Source: Duganella qianjiadongensis (GTDB lineage Bacteria; Pseudomonadota; Gammaproteobacteria; Burkholderiales; Burkholderiaceae_D). From it: a stretch of 35,574 bases of DNA. The position numbers and the translations under genes are program-made. The stretch covers positions 1 to 35,574 of the forward strand of contig NZ_WWCM01000026.1 of assembly GCF_009857915.1 (NCBI RefSeq), written 5' to 3'. How positions within the stretch are numbered: the first letter of the stretch is position 1; every line of letters starts with the position of its first letter. The notes under the pieces are model-generated. The model was not told the origin of the DNA. It did no database searches and saw only the letters and a program-made list of their open reading frames with translations. Of the stretch, positions 16,358 through 25,378 are shown piece by piece.

Positions 16358-18361
16358 ATGCCATTCCGCTATTTGCTGTTACTGGCCGCTGCCGCGTTCC
16401 AGCTCATGTGCCTGCCCGCAAAGGCCGACGAGCGTCCATCCCTCAGTGACTTCTTTTCCCAGCCCCAGCTCAGCGCTGCTGTGTTCTCGCCCAACGGTCA
16501 GTATCTGGCCGTGAAAATCGGCGCCAGCGGCAAACGCGAACGGCTCGCCGTGCTGGAACTGGCAACGGAAAAAATCACTGTGGTGGGAAATTTCACTGAT
16601 GCCGATATCGGCGATTTCCAGTGGGTCAACGATCAGCGCCTCGCGTTCACTGCGGCCGACCGCGAAGCGGCGCAGGGCAATCAGCGCTACTGGCCCGGCC
16701 TGTACGCCGTCAACCGTGACGGTACGGGTTTCCGCCAGCTGGCCCTGCGCGCTGCAACGCCATTCATCACCGACGCATCGGCCACCCGCAACACCCGCGA
16801 CCTGCTGTCCAATCACACTTTCCTGCTCGCTCAGGCTGGCGCGCAGAATAGCGATTATCTGTATGTACAGGAGCGCCATTACAGTGGCCGTGCCCAGGTC
16901 GACTATGTCAGTCTGCTGAAGGTGAACACCGTCACGGGCCGTCTGGCAGCGGAAGCCATCGCCACGCCCGATCACGCCAAACACTGGCTGCTCGATTATC
17001 AGGGCGAGCCGCGGCTGGTACAGACGCTGGATAAAGGCATCAGCAGCATCCTCTACCTCGATCCGGCAAGCAAAGCCTGGCGCAAACTGGCCGAGTTCAA
17101 TGCATACGGCGAAAGCAAGGGCCACTTCAGCCCGCTCTCGTTTGGCCCCGATGGCACGCTGTACGTGATCGCCAGCCATGGCCAGAACACTTCGGCCGTC
17201 TATACCTTCGACGTGAACAAGCTGACTCTGTCGGAAAAACCGTTGGTGCGGCTGGAAGGCTACGACTTCAGCGGCCATCTGGTGATGAACGAACAGAAGC
17301 TGTTAGGCGTACGCTATCTCAACGATGCCTACGCCACCGAATGGCTGGATGACGAATTCAAAGCCATGCAGGCCAAAGTCGACAGCATGTTGCCCAACAC
17401 CATCAACCTGCTGACGGCACCGCGCCGGGCTGAAACACCATGGGTGCTGGTCAATTCCTACGCTGACATCTGGCCGAATCGCACCATGCTATACAACCGT
17501 AGCACGCAGAAGCTGATGGCGGTGGGCGAAGCGCATCCCACCATCAAGCCGGAGCAGATGGCAAGGACCACCCTGGTGCATTACCAAGCCCGCGACGGGC
17601 TGGACATTCCGGCCTGGCTGACCATTCCGCAAGGCGAAGGCAAGAACCTGCCCATGGTAGTGCTGGTGCATGGCGGCCCGTATATGCGGGGCAGCAGCTG
17701 GCACTGGGATCCGGAAGTGCAGTTCCTCGCCTCGCGCGGCTATGCCGTGCTGCAGCCGGAATACCGTGGCAGCACAGGTTTTGGCAAAAAACACTTCCGC
17801 GCCGGCTGGAAGCAATGGGGCCTGAAAATGCAGGACGATATCGCCGACGGCACGCGCTGGGCCATCGCCCGCGGCACGGCCGATGCACAGCGCGTCTGCA
17901 TCGCCGGCGCCAGCTATGGCGGCTATGCCACCCTGATGGGGCTGGTGAACGATACCGATCTGTACCGCTGCGGCATTGAATGGGCCGGCGTCACCGACAT
18001 CAACCTGATGCGCACCGGCCACTGGGCCTACGTTTCCGATATGTCGGAAAGCTGGAAAGAGTACGGCATTCCGCAACTGGTGGGCGATCCGGAAAAAGAT
18101 GCGGAACAGCTCAAAGCGACCTCGCCCATCCTGCAGGCTGCCCGCATCAAACAGCCGCTATTGCTGGCCCACGGCGGCTCCGATCTGCGCGTGCCGCTGG
18201 TACATGGCACGCGCTTCTATCAGGCCGTGAAGCAGACCAATCCCGATGTGGAATGGGTGGAATATCCGGATGAAGGCCACGGCTGGAGCCTGCCGGCCAC
18301 ACGCTACGATTTCTGGGCCCGGGTAGAGAAATTCCTCGACAAACATATCGGCAAGCACTGA
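16358..18361 (+). CDS. Exported S9-family prolyl oligopeptidase / acylaminoacyl-peptidase-like enzyme
   Basis: A 667-aa protein with a signal peptide (MPFRYLLLLAAAAFQLMCLPAKA, probably cut after residue 23), so it acts in the periplasm or outside. Residues 35-390 form a beta-propeller (including AVFSPNGQYLAVKIG). Residues 420-667 form the alpha/beta-hydrolase domain with the full triad: Ser519 in GASYGGYA, Asp609 in GGSDLRVP and His641 in DEGHGW. It probably trims short peptides. The gap of 109 bases from the symporter and a separate ribosome binding site suggest its own transcript or weak read-through. Confidence 0.93.
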   Translation: MPFRYLLLLAAAAFQLMCLPAKADERPSLSDFFSQPQLSAAVFSPNGQYLAVKIGASGKRERLAVLELATEKITVVGNFTDADIGDFQWVNDQRLAFTAADREAAQGNQRYWPGLYAVNRDGTGFRQLALRAATPFITDASATRNTRDLLSNHTFLLAQAGAQNSDYLYVQERHYSGRAQVDYVSLLKVNTVTGRLAAEAIATPDHAKHWLLDYQGEPRLVQTLDKGISSILYLDPASKAWRKLAEFNAYGESKGHFSPLSFGPDGTLYVIASHGQNTSAVYTFDVNKLTLSEKPLVRLEGYDFSGHLVMNEQKLLGVRYLNDAYATEWLDDEFKAMQAKVDSMLPNTINLLTAPRRAETPWVLVNSYADIWPNRTMLYNRSTQKLMAVGEAHPTIKPEQMARTTLVHYQARDGLDIPAWLTIPQGEGKNLPMVVLVHGGPYMRGSSWHWDPEVQFLASRGYAVLQPEYRGSTGFGKKHFRAGWKQWGLKMQDDIADGTRWAIARGTADAQRVCIAGASYGGYATLMGLVNDTDLYRCGIEWAGVTDINLMRTGHWAYVSDMSESWKEYGIPQLVGDPEKDAEQLKATSPILQAARIKQPLLLAHGGSDLRVPLVHGTRFYQAVKQTNPDVEWVEYPDEGHGWSLPATRYDFWARVEKFLDKHIGKH

Positions 18362-18414
18362 AGTTCGCGCTATAGTCTGGGGACAGCTGGTTCAAACTCT
18401 ATGGAGGGGCAAGC

Positions 18415-19629
18415 ATGTCTTCAGGCAGAATTCTGGTCGCACAGGGAGGCGGTCCCACCGCCGTGATCAATCAGTCGCTGGCGGGCGTGGTGCTGGAAGC
18501 GCGCCGCTTCCGCGACGTCAGTCTGGTGTATGGCGCGTTGCACGGCGTGCGCGGCATCATCAACGAAGACCTGGTCGATCTGACGCGCGAAACCAGCCAC
18601 AATCTGGAACTGGTGGCGGCCACGCCTTCGTCGGCGCTGGGCTCCACCCGCGACAAGCCGGACGTGCCATATTGTGCGGAAATCTTCAAGGTGCTGCAGG
18701 CCCACCAGATCGAACAGTTCTACTACATCGGCGGCAACGACTCCTCCGATACGGTGCGCATCGTCAGCGAACAGGCCCAGGCAGCCGGCTACCCGCTGCG
18801 CTGCATCCACATCCCCAAAACGATAGACAACGATCTGGTCGGCAATGACCACACGCCGGGCTTCCCTTCGGCGGCGCGCTTTGTGGCACAGGCTTTTGCC
18901 GGCGCCAACCTCGATAACGCCTCGCTGCCCGGGGTGTACGTGGGCGTAGTAATGGGCCGCCATGCCGGCTTCCTCACCGCCGCTTCCGCACTGGGCAAGA
19001 AATTCGCCGACGATGGCCCGCACCTGATCTATCTGCCGGAGCGGGTGTTCTCGCTCGAGCAGTTCCTGCACGACGTCAAAGACTGCTACGCGCGCTATGG
19101 CCGCTGCGTGATCGCCGTATCGGAAGGCATACACGACGCCTCGGGTACGCCGATCGCCAGCCTGCTGGCCAAGGACATCGAGCGCGATGCCCATGGCAAT
19201 GTCCAGCTCTCGGGCACGGGCGCACTGGCCGATCTGCTGTGCGACGAGATCAAGGCCAAACTGGGCATCAAACGGGTGCGCGGCGACACCTTCGGCTATC
19301 TGCAACGCTCCTTCATCGGCTGCGTGTCGGACGTGGACCAGCGCGAGGCGCGCGAGGTGGGCGAAAAAGCCGTGCAGTTTGCCATGTGGGGCCAGCGCAA
19401 TGGCTCGGTGGCCATCAAACGCACCGGCTTCTACTCAGTTGATTACGAACTGCTGCCGCTTGATGCTGTGGCGGGCAAAACCCGCACCATGGAAGATGAG
19501 TTCATCAGCGCCAGCGGCACCGACGTGACGGACGCTTTCCGCCTGTATCTGCGCCCGCTGCTGGGCTCCGGCATGCCGGACGCCTTCCGCCTGCGCCCTG
19601 CGCCCGTCGGCAAAATCCTGCGCAAATAA
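18415..19629 (+). CDS. 6-phosphofructokinase, PPi-dependent type
   Basis: A 404-aa enzyme of the PfkA superfamily with GGAGG ahead of the ATG. The glycine-rich start (QGGGPTAVINQS) is followed by IGGNDSSD (105-112) and IPKTIDNDL (133-141). In ATP-dependent enzymes the two specificity positions are both glycine (GGDGS, PGTIDND). Here they are Asp109 and Lys135, the marks of pyrophosphate use. VMGRHAGF provides the sugar-phosphate site. It would interconvert fructose 6-phosphate and the 1,6-bisphosphate reversibly with PPi. A terminator follows directly. ATP use cannot be fully ruled out without an assay. Confidence 0.9.
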   Translation: MSSGRILVAQGGGPTAVINQSLAGVVLEARRFRDVSLVYGALHGVRGIINEDLVDLTRETSHNLELVAATPSSALGSTRDKPDVPYCAEIFKVLQAHQIEQFYYIGGNDSSDTVRIVSEQAQAAGYPLRCIHIPKTIDNDLVGNDHTPGFPSAARFVAQAFAGANLDNASLPGVYVGVVMGRHAGFLTAASALGKKFADDGPHLIYLPERVFSLEQFLHDVKDCYARYGRCVIAVSEGIHDASGTPIASLLAKDIERDAHGNVQLSGTGALADLLCDEIKAKLGIKRVRGDTFGYLQRSFIGCVSDVDQREAREVGEKAVQFAMWGQRNGSVAIKRTGFYSVDYELLPLDAVAGKTRTMEDEFISASGTDVTDAFRLYLRPLLGSGMPDAFRLRPAPVGKILRK

Positions 19630-19665
19630 AAAAGCGCAGCACCCTGACGGGGCTGCGCTTTTTTT
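19628..19665. terminator. Bidirectional terminator between the phosphofructokinase gene and purM
   Basis: AGCGCAGC (19633-19640) pairs with GCTGCGCT (19652-19659). An A run comes before and seven T after, so the hairpin can stop both convergent genes. Confidence 0.9.
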
Positions 19666-19687
19666 CAGACGCTGGTTATTGCGCGTA

Positions 19688-20731
19688 TCAGACCACGATG
19701 GTCTGATGCTCGTCGCCCACGCGGGCGCGGATGCGGCCGATGGTGTAGACGGTTTCGCCAGCGGCTTCCAGCTGGGCTTTAGCAGCGGCAGCGTTTTCCT
19801 GCGAAACGATGACGGTCATGCCGATGCCGCAGTTGAATACGCGGTGCATTTCTGCGTCGGCCACGCCGCCATGCTGCTGCAGCCAGGTGAACAGCGGAGG
19901 CATGGTCCACGATTTGGCATCCAGTTCGGCCACCAGACCGTCCTGCAGTACGCGCGGGATGTTTTCCACCAGACCGCCGCCGGTGATGTGCACCATGCCT
20001 TTGACTTCCATCGAGGCCATCAGCGCCAGCAGCGGTTTCACGTAGATGCGGGTAGGCTGCATCAGCACGTCGGCCAGTTTGCGGCCATGGAAGTCGCCTT
20101 CCAGATCAGGCTTGGCCACTTCGATGATCTTGCGCACCAGCGAATAGCCGTTCGAGTGCACGCCCGACGAGGCCAGACCCAGCACCACGTCGCCCGGCAC
20201 GATCTTGCTGCCGTCGATGATCTGCGATTTTTCTACTGCGCCCACGGCGAAGCCGGCCAGATCGTATTCGCCGGCAGGGTACATGGAAGGCATTTCAGCC
20301 GTTTCGCCGCCGATCAGCGCGCAGCCAGCCTGTTCGCAACCCTGGGCGATGCCCTTGATGACGTCGGTGGCGGTGGCCACATCGAGTTTGCCGCAGGCGA
20401 AATAGTCGAGGAAGAACAGCGGCTCGGCGCCCTGTACCAAAATGTCGTTGACGCTCATGGCCACCAGATCGATGCCCACGGTGTCGTGGCGATTCAGTTC
20501 GAACGCCAGTTTCAGTTTGGTGCCCACGCCGTCGGTACCGGACACCAGCACTGGCTCCTTGTATTTTTTGCTAATTTCGAACATGGCGCCGAAACCACCC
20601 AAGCCGCCCATCACGCCTTCGCGCAGGGTACGCTTGGCAAATGGCTTGATCGCTTCGACTAAAGCGTCACCTGCATCGATATCGACGCCGGCATCACGGT
20701 AAGACAGGGAAACATTAGAAGTTTGGCTCAT
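19688..20731 (-). CDS. purM: Phosphoribosylformylglycinamidine cyclo-ligase (AIR synthetase)
   Basis: A 347-aa cytoplasmic enzyme of purine synthesis that closes the imidazole ring with ATP. It starts MSQTSNVSLSYRDAGVDIDAGDALV, the usual N-terminus. Family signatures include VSGTDGVGTKLKLA (63-76), VAMSVNDILVQGAEPLFFLDY and the C-terminal HITGGGLVENIPR. It is a single gene closed by the shared terminator, with a divergent permease gene on the other side. Its upstream region holds repeats like those before sucC. Confidence 0.97.
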   Translation of the reverse strand: MSQTSNVSLSYRDAGVDIDAGDALVEAIKPFAKRTLREGVMGGLGGFGAMFEISKKYKEPVLVSGTDGVGTKLKLAFELNRHDTVGIDLVAMSVNDILVQGAEPLFFLDYFACGKLDVATATDVIKGIAQGCEQAGCALIGGETAEMPSMYPAGEYDLAGFAVGAVEKSQIIDGSKIVPGDVVLGLASSGVHSNGYSLVRKIIEVAKPDLEGDFHGRKLADVLMQPTRIYVKPLLALMASMEVKGMVHITGGGLVENIPRVLQDGLVAELDAKSWTMPPLFTWLQQHGGVADAEMHRVFNCGIGMTVIVSQENAAAAKAQLEAAGETVYTIGRIRARVGDEHQTIVV

Positions 20732-20782
20732 GGTGTATTTCGCAGCGGAGGCGGTAAAATAGAAGGCGGCGACCTGTTTCGT

Positions 20783-20852
20783 AGCAAAATGGCACGAAAA
20801 TGCGCAAAAAAGCAGCGCGACAAGCCGGTAAGACCGCTATTTTAGCAAAATG
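20783..20852. repeat. AGCAAAATG-type repeats in the purM upstream region
   Basis: AGCAAAATG (20783-20791), ACGAAAATG (20794-20802) and AGCAAAATG (20844-20852) lie in the same orientation. The first two are 11 bases apart. They share the A tract and flanking CG/GC with the tandem repeats upstream of sucC. The region also serves the divergent permease gene. Confidence 0.45.
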
Positions 20853-20893
20853 CCTAAGGCCACAGCCGTTTTTAACTATCTAAATCACACTCC

Positions 20894-21976
20894 ATGCCAT
20901 TTCCCCTCACGCTAGAGCAAAAGCAAACAGCATTCTGGCTCGCGGTCTGGGCGGCATTTTTCTTCCTGCTGGTGACGCTGGGCCCCATCCTCACGCCCTT
21001 CCTCGCTGCCGCCATCTTTGCCTACGCGCTCAATCCCGGCGTCGACGCCCTGCACCGCGTCCGCCTGCACCGCTGGCAGGTGCCGCGCGCCCTGGCCGTG
21101 CTGGTAGTAATGCTGCTGTTCTTCTCCGCCATTGCCACGCTGGTGCTGATCGTGGTGCCCGTGCTGCAAAAGGAAATCCCCCTGATGCAGGCGCAGATCC
21201 CCGCGTTTCTGGCCAAGATCAACGATATGCTGGGCCCGCGCCTGCAGGAAATGGGCGTGAAAATCCGCCTCGACAGCGTCGGCATCAAGAAGCTGGTGTC
21301 GCAGCAGATGGCCACCAGCGGCGATGAAATCTGGACTGCCGTACTCAATTCCGCCCGTACCGGCGGCACCGCCGTGCTGGGCTGGCTGGCCACGCTGGTG
21401 CTGATACCCGTCGTGCTGTTCTACCTGCTGCTGGACTGGCACGCCATGCTGGCTCGCATCGCCGCCTGCGTGCCGCGCCGCTGGATAGGCGCCACCGTGG
21501 CCATGGCCGAGGAAGTCGACGCCCTGCTGGCCCAGTATCTGCGGGGCCAGCTGCTGGTGATGCTGGTGCTGGCCGTGTACTACTCGGCGGCGCTGGGCAT
21601 TGCCGGTTTCGAAGTGGCGCTGCCGGTGGGGATCATCACCGGCCTGCTGGTGTTCATCCCCTACCTCGGTTTCGGTCTGGGGCTGGTGCTGGCGCTGATT
21701 TCGGCCGTGCTGCAGTTTAACGACCTCAGTGGCATGGTGGCGGTGGCCATCATCTACGGCGCCGGTCAGGTCATCGAAGGCTTCTTCCTCACGCCACGGC
21801 TGGTGGGCGAGCGTATCGGCCTCAATCCGCTGGCCGTCATCTTCGCCCTGATGGCCTTCGGCCAGCTGTTCGGCTTCGTCGGCGTGCTGCTGGCATTGCC
21901 CGCTTCGGCCATCCTGATGGTGGCGTTTAAACACCTGCGCCGCCACTACCTGCGCAGCAGCTTCTATAATGCGTAA
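20894..21976 (+). CDS. AI-2E family transporter (PerM-like permease)
   Basis: A 360-aa inner-membrane protein with the AI-2E/PerM layout: two or three N-terminal helices (LAVWAAFFFLLVTLGPILTPFLAAAIFAYALNP), a soluble part of about 100 residues, and four or five C-terminal helices including GFFLTPRLVGERIGLNPLAVIFALMAFGQLFG, the family signature. The substrate is unknown; members range from autoinducer exporters to Na+/H+ antiporters. It lies 48 bases before hda, and a perM-hda pair is common in proteobacteria. Confidence 0.92.
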   Translation: MPFPLTLEQKQTAFWLAVWAAFFFLLVTLGPILTPFLAAAIFAYALNPGVDALHRVRLHRWQVPRALAVLVVMLLFFSAIATLVLIVVPVLQKEIPLMQAQIPAFLAKINDMLGPRLQEMGVKIRLDSVGIKKLVSQQMATSGDEIWTAVLNSARTGGTAVLGWLATLVLIPVVLFYLLLDWHAMLARIAACVPRRWIGATVAMAEEVDALLAQYLRGQLLVMLVLAVYYSAALGIAGFEVALPVGIITGLLVFIPYLGFGLGLVLALISAVLQFNDLSGMVAVAIIYGAGQVIEGFFLTPRLVGERIGLNPLAVIFALMAFGQLFGFVGVLLALPASAILMVAFKHLRRHYLRSSFYNA

Positions 21977-22024
21977 CGTGGAACAGAAAAACGTTATGCA
22001 AAAGATCACATTCAGGCGGGCGCC

Positions 22025-22711
22025 ATGAAGCAGCTGGTGCTCGATTTAGGCGCGGACCCGGCGCACAGCCTCAGCTCCTTCGAGGTAGGGCAGAACGCCG
22101 AAGCCGTGGCGCTGCTGGGGCAGTTTGCCGACCGCAGCGCGCGCGAGCATTTCGCCTACCTGTGGGGTAACGAGGGCGTGGGCAAGAGCCACCTGCTCAA
22201 GGCGCTGGCCAGCGCCGGCAGCGAGGCGGACCAGCTGCGCGCCCGCTATATCTCGCCGTTTTCGATCGAATCCGAGTTCGTCTACTCGCCCGAGGTGGAC
22301 CTGTACCTGCTGGACGATTGCGAAAAGCTCTCGCCGCTGGCACAGATCGACGCGTTTGCCCTGTTTAACGAAATCCGCGCCAATGCCGCCTACATGGTGT
22401 GCAGCGGCGCGGTAGCACCTGCCGTGCTGCCGGTGCGCGAAGACCTGCGCACCCGCATGGGCTGGGGTCTGATCTATCAGGTGCACGGCCTGACCGACGA
22501 CGAAAAAGCCGCCGCCCTCGCCGCCGCTGCCAGCGCCCGCGGCTTGACCCTGTCGCCGGGCGTGATACCCTACTTGCTGTCTCACTTCCAGCGCGACATG
22601 CGGTCACTTTCGACCATGCTCGATTCGCTGGACCAGTATTCCCTACAAACCCAACGCCCGATCACCCTGCCCTTGCTGCGCGAGTGGTTGCAGGCGGAAG
22701 CTCAAGCATGA
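22025..22711 (+). CDS. hda: DnaA-related regulatory protein Hda
   Basis: A 228-aa protein with the DnaA-type AAA+ domain but no DNA-binding domain IV. The N-terminal QLVLDL (3-8) fits the sliding-clamp-binding motif of Hda. Walker A is GNEGVGKS (48-55) and the Walker B region is LYLLDDCEKL. Hda together with the loaded clamp promotes hydrolysis of DnaA-ATP and so prevents re-initiation of replication. The stop overlaps the start of the next gene. Confidence 0.93.
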   Translation: MKQLVLDLGADPAHSLSSFEVGQNAEAVALLGQFADRSAREHFAYLWGNEGVGKSHLLKALASAGSEADQLRARYISPFSIESEFVYSPEVDLYLLDDCEKLSPLAQIDAFALFNEIRANAAYMVCSGAVAPAVLPVREDLRTRMGWGLIYQVHGLTDDEKAAALAAAASARGLTLSPGVIPYLLSHFQRDMRSLSTMLDSLDQYSLQTQRPITLPLLREWLQAEAQA

Positions 22712-23382
22712 TGAATCTCGCCCTATTTGACCTCGACCATACCCTGCTGCCTATCGACTCCGACTACGAATGGGGCCAGTTCCTAGTGCGCATAGGCGCG
22801 GTTGATGCGGCCGAATTCGCCCGCCGTAACGACGCCTTCTTCGCCCAGTATCAGGCCGGCACGCTCGATCCTGTCGAATATCTGGAGTTCTCGCTCGGCA
22901 CGCTGGCCAGCTTCCCGCGCGAGCGGCTGGCGGCCATGCAGGAACAGTACATGCAGGAAGTGGTCCTGCCGGCGATCCGCCCGAGCGCACTGGCACTGCT
23001 GCAGAAGCACCGCGACGCGGGCGATCTGCTGGCCATCGTCACGGCCACCAACCAGTTTGTCACCCGCCCCATCGCCAAGGCGCTGGGCGTGGAGCACCTG
23101 ATTGCCGCCGTGCCGGAAACCGATAGCGCCGGTAATCTGACCGGCAAGCTGCTCGGCACGCCAACGCAAGGCGCGGGCAAAGTCACCCACACCAAAGCAT
23201 GGCTGGCCAACATGGGCAAGCAGCTGGAAGACTTCGGCAAGGTGCACTTCTACAGCGATTCGCATAACGACCTGCCTTTGATGTCCATCGTCAGCCATCC
23301 GGTCGCCACCAATCCGAACGCCAAACTCAAACAGCACGCCGCCGAACATGGCTGGCCACATATCGACCTATTCAATGATTAA
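22708..23382 (+). CDS. HAD-superfamily IB phosphatase (SerB-like)
   Basis: A 224-aa protein. The ATG at 22708 overlaps the hda stop (ATGA); a second ATG follows directly. Motif I is DLDHT with Asp8 as nucleophile and Asp10 as general acid, motif II is the Thr in IVTATNQF, and motif III is YSDSHNDLPLM. The helical cap lies between motifs I and II. This fits the HAD-IB group that includes phosphoserine phosphatase and CicA-like enzymes. The true substrate is not evident. It sits between hda and pcnB in an overlapping operon. Confidence 0.88.
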   Translation: MMNLALFDLDHTLLPIDSDYEWGQFLVRIGAVDAAEFARRNDAFFAQYQAGTLDPVEYLEFSLGTLASFPRERLAAMQEQYMQEVVLPAIRPSALALLQKHRDAGDLLAIVTATNQFVTRPIAKALGVEHLIAAVPETDSAGNLTGKLLGTPTQGAGKVTHTKAWLANMGKQLEDFGKVHFYSDSHNDLPLMSIVSHPVATNPNAKLKQHAAEHGWPHIDLFND

Positions 23383-24775
23383 GAAACTGATCCGCAAAAT
23401 CCTCGGCACCAAGAGCAAAGCCGAACGCGATACCAGCGCCCCTGTGGTGCTGGGGCCGGACGCTCATGGTATCGATCCGCGTCTGCTGTCCAATAACGCC
23501 GTGCGCGTCACCAGCACGCTGCAGGAAGCCGGCTACGAAGCCTTCGTAGTGGGCGGCGCAGTGCGCGACCTGCTGCTGGGCGTGAAGCCGAAAGACTTCG
23601 ACATCGCCACCAATGCCACACCGGAGCAGGTGCGCAAGCTGTTCCGCCGCGCCTTCATCATCGGCAAGCGCTTCCAGATCGTGCACGTGATGTTCGGTCA
23701 GGATCTGCTGGAAGTGACCACCTTCCGTGGCACCAGCTCGGACAATGCGCCGAAAGACGAACATGGCCGCGTGCTGCGCGATAACACCTTCGGCAGCCAG
23801 GCCGAAGATGCGGCGCGGCGCGATTTCACCATCAACGCCATGTACTACAACCCGGCCAACCAGCAGGTGCTCGATTACCACGGCGGCATTGCCGACATCC
23901 GCGCCAAGACGCTGCGCATCATCGGCCAGCCGGAAAACCGCTACCGCGAAGATCCGGTGCGCATGCTGCGCGTGGTGCGCTTTGCCGCCAAGCTGAAATT
24001 CGAGATCGAACCGCATACGGGCGCGCCGATCAAGGTGATGGCGCCGCTGATCAACAACGTTCCTGCCGCGCGCATCTTCGACGAAATGCTCAAGCTGCTG
24101 ATGAGCGGCCATGCGCTGGCCTGCCTGCAGCAGCTGCGCGCACAGGGCCTGCACCACGGCCTGCTGCCGCTGCTGGACGTGGTACTGGAGCAGCCGCTGG
24201 GCGCCAAGTTCGTGACGCTGGCACTGGACTCCACCGATGCCCGCATCCACGCTGGCAAGACTGCTTCGCCGGGCTTCCTGTTTGCCTCGCTGCTGTGGCA
24301 TCAGGTACTGGAAAAATGGGAAGCCTACCGCGCCTCGGGCGAGCAGACCATCCCCGCCCTGCATCTGGCTGCGGACGATGTGCTGGAATCGCAGACGGAA
24401 AAACTGGCCCTGCAGCGCAAGATCGGCTCCGACATGCGCGACATCTGGGCCATGCAGCCGCGCTTCGAGCGCCGCGTCGGCAAGGCGCCATACAAGCTGC
24501 TGGAACACCTGCGCTTCCGCGCCGGCTACGACTTCCTGCTGCTGCGCTGCGCCTCGGGCGAAATCGACGCCGAGATCGGCGAGTGGTGGACTGCCTTCTA
24601 CGAGGGCGACGAGGCCGAACGCGAACAGCTGATCACGGCGGCCAGCCAGCCGGCCGGCAGCGCCGGCGCCAAGCGCAAGCGCGGTCCGCGCCGCGGCGGC
24701 CGTAACCGTTCCGGCAAGGGCGGCGAAGGCGCTGACAGCGGCGGCGATGCCGGTGGCCACGGCGAGCACGACTAG
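23375..24775 (+). CDS. pcnB: Poly(A) polymerase I
   Basis: A 466-aa protein. ATG 23375 overlaps the end of the phosphatase gene by 8 bases and begins the usual basic N-terminus (MIKKLIRKILG). The nucleotidyltransferase core has GGAVRDLLLG (60-69), DFDIAT (74-79) with the two catalytic aspartates, and RRDFTINAMYYN, followed by the RNA-binding domains. The last 40 residues are low-complexity and basic (KRKRGPRRGGRNRSGKGG), probably for RNA binding. It adds A tails that mark RNA for decay. A CCA-adding enzyme is the main alternative, but the length, basic tail and folK neighbour favour PcnB. Confidence 0.93.
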   Translation: MIKKLIRKILGTKSKAERDTSAPVVLGPDAHGIDPRLLSNNAVRVTSTLQEAGYEAFVVGGAVRDLLLGVKPKDFDIATNATPEQVRKLFRRAFIIGKRFQIVHVMFGQDLLEVTTFRGTSSDNAPKDEHGRVLRDNTFGSQAEDAARRDFTINAMYYNPANQQVLDYHGGIADIRAKTLRIIGQPENRYREDPVRMLRVVRFAAKLKFEIEPHTGAPIKVMAPLINNVPAARIFDEMLKLLMSGHALACLQQLRAQGLHHGLLPLLDVVLEQPLGAKFVTLALDSTDARIHAGKTASPGFLFASLLWHQVLEKWEAYRASGEQTIPALHLAADDVLESQTEKLALQRKIGSDMRDIWAMQPRFERRVGKAPYKLLEHLRFRAGYDFLLLRCASGEIDAEIGEWWTAFYEGDEAEREQLITAASQPAGSAGAKRKRGPRRGGRNRSGKGGEGADSGGDAGGHGEHD

Positions 24776-24789
24776 GCTACTGCCGCACC

Positions 24790-25305
24790 ATGAGCATACA
24801 CAATATGGCTGAACAGGGCGGTCTGCCCTTCGCCATTGCCTACATCGGCATCGGCGCCAATCTGGGCGACGCCCGCGCGCAGGTGGAAGATGCCTTGCGC
24901 CGCCTGCAAGCCCTGCCCGGCTGCACGCTGATGGCCGCTTCCTCGCTCTACCGCACGGCACCCATCGACGCCGGCGGCGACGATTACGTCAACGCCGTCG
25001 CCCGCATCAGCACCACGCTGGGCGCAGCCGAGCTGCTGGCGGCTCTGCACGGCATCGAACAGGCCCATGGCCGCGAGCGCCCCTACCGCAATGCGCCGCG
25101 CACGCTGGACCTCGATCTGCTGCTGTACGCCGACGCCCGCATCGCCACGCCCACGCTGACCGTGCCGCACCCGCGCATCACCGAGCGGGCCTTTGTGCTG
25201 GTGCCGCTGCTGGAACTGGCACCGGCCATCCACATTCCCGGTCTGGGCGCAGCGCAGGCTTACGCTGGCGCCGTGGCCGATCAGCGCATAGACCTGATCA
25301 CCTGA
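24790..25305 (+). CDS. folK: 2-amino-4-hydroxy-6-hydroxymethyldihydropteridine pyrophosphokinase
   Basis: A 171-aa enzyme of folate synthesis. YIGIGANLGD (18-27), SSLYRTAPI and the signature RTLDLDLLLY, whose aspartates bind magnesium, are all present, as is VPHPRITERAFVLVPL. It transfers pyrophosphate from ATP to the pterin. It lies 14 bases after pcnB, the usual order. The ribosome binding site is weak, and MAEQGG at 24805 is an alternative start. Confidence 0.95.
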   Translation: MSIHNMAEQGGLPFAIAYIGIGANLGDARAQVEDALRRLQALPGCTLMAASSLYRTAPIDAGGDDYVNAVARISTTLGAAELLAALHGIEQAHGRERPYRNAPRTLDLDLLLYADARIATPTLTVPHPRITERAFVLVPLLELAPAIHIPGLGAAQAYAGAVADQRIDLIT

Positions 25306-25323
25306 TCTCTTGACTTTACAGCG

Positions 25324-25353
25324 CGCGATAGCCGTTAGGACTACACTATCGCG
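25324..25353. repeat. Inverted repeat upstream of panB
   Basis: CGCGATAG (25324-25331) is the exact reverse complement of CTATCGCG (25346-25353), with a 14-base spacer. No T run follows. It sits 26 bases before the panB start and so could be an operator or a leader hairpin. Confidence 0.55.
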
Positions 25354-25378
25354 GTCAGCACATCTTTAAAGGAATACC

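Noticed and set aside
25310..25347. TTGACT and TACACT before panB as a promoter
   Set aside because: The spacer is 26 bases, too long for a sigma-70 promoter, and no better -10 is found at 16-18 bases.
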